A stretch of 64,000 bases of DNA from Ensifer sp. Root278 (GTDB taxonomy: Bacteria > Pseudomonadota > Alphaproteobacteria > Rhizobiales > Rhizobiaceae). Positions 63,961 to 64,000 of the stretch are shown one piece after another. Each line of letters begins with the position of its first letter. Position 1 is the stretch's first letter. Below the pieces are notes generated by a model. That model searched no databases and was not told where the DNA came from. It was given only the letters and a program-made list of their open reading frames with translations. Where the stretch lies: the NCBI RefSeq assembly GCF_001429285.1, contig NZ_LMJJ01000041.1, forward strand, positions 210,940 to 274,939, given 5' to 3'. The position numbers were made by a program, and so were the translations under genes.

Positions 63961-64000
63961 TACCCGCCTCCACTCAATCGTCGGAGGGTTGGCGTCCCAT

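Noticed and set aside
63974-64000. Open frame at the right edge, ending MGRQPSDD
   Set aside because: Only eight codons are visible. It may be the 3' end of a gene beyond the window (a ku gene would be a guess), but that cannot be supported.

Overview
The window reads as ordinary chromosome of a GC-rich alphaproteobacterium of the Rhizobiales, most likely Sinorhizobium/Ensifer. The grounds are family content and gene order: DUF2312, DUF1244, DUF465, DUF1192 and DUF1465 (RcdA) proteins, sqdBDC beside ruvCAB, a gap-pgk-fba cluster of the rhizobial type, zapA followed by a 6S RNA, and dispersed hairpin repeats of rhizobial style. No insertion sequence, prophage, integrase, tRNA, rRNA or CRISPR array was found. 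The species call is inference from memory of such genomes, not from a database comparison.

Left third (1-23 kb): the 3' part of a sigma-54 activator; a DUF882 peptidase-like exported protein; small conserved proteins; an N-formylglutamate amidohydrolase; DUF1036 overlapping pyk; an alpha/beta hydrolase; a transglutaminase-like gene broken by one in-frame TAG; a TPR lipoprotein-like protein; rpmJ; purEK; a divergent pair of DUF465 proteins; a TauE-type permease with an ArsR regulator; a ThiE-like protein; a Sel1-repeat protein; a suhB-type phosphatase behind a structured leader; a MotA/TolQ-like plus MotB/OmpA-like pair; a flavoprotein dehydrogenase; an orphan Bug-type binding protein; and an MsbA-like ABC exporter.

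Middle (23-46 kb): rpmE; two large TPR proteins sharing the same central domain but with different N-terminal modules (winged helix versus class III cyclase); three MFS transporters, one divergent from a TetR gene with a perfect 12-bp palindrome at its promoter; rcdA preceded by a consensus CtrA box; a PhzF protein; the carbon-metabolism cluster tkt, gap, glycolipid-binding protein, pgk, fba on the minus strand; then DUF4164, zapA, 6S RNA, a LysR regulator, a LuxR-type HTH protein, ygfA and a YmdB-like phosphoesterase.

Right third (46-64 kb): an RND efflux adaptor-permease pair, an MBL-fold protein, a DUF6636 protein, a YebC regulator, a HAD hydrolase, an LLM oxidoreductase, ruvC-ruvA-ruvB with a Tat-type metallophosphoesterase, the sulfolipid operon sqdB-sqdD-sqdC, a YbgC thioesterase, and a LigD-like protein that keeps the phosphoesterase and polymerase domains but has no ligase domain.

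I see no clearly novel multi-gene system. The best leads are single-locus: the nonsense-broken transglutaminase-like gene, the LIG-less LigD, the domain-swapped FlgO/TPR paralogues, the structured suhB leader, the MotAB-like pair, and several well-placed regulatory sites (CtrA, TetR, LysR, LexA-like).
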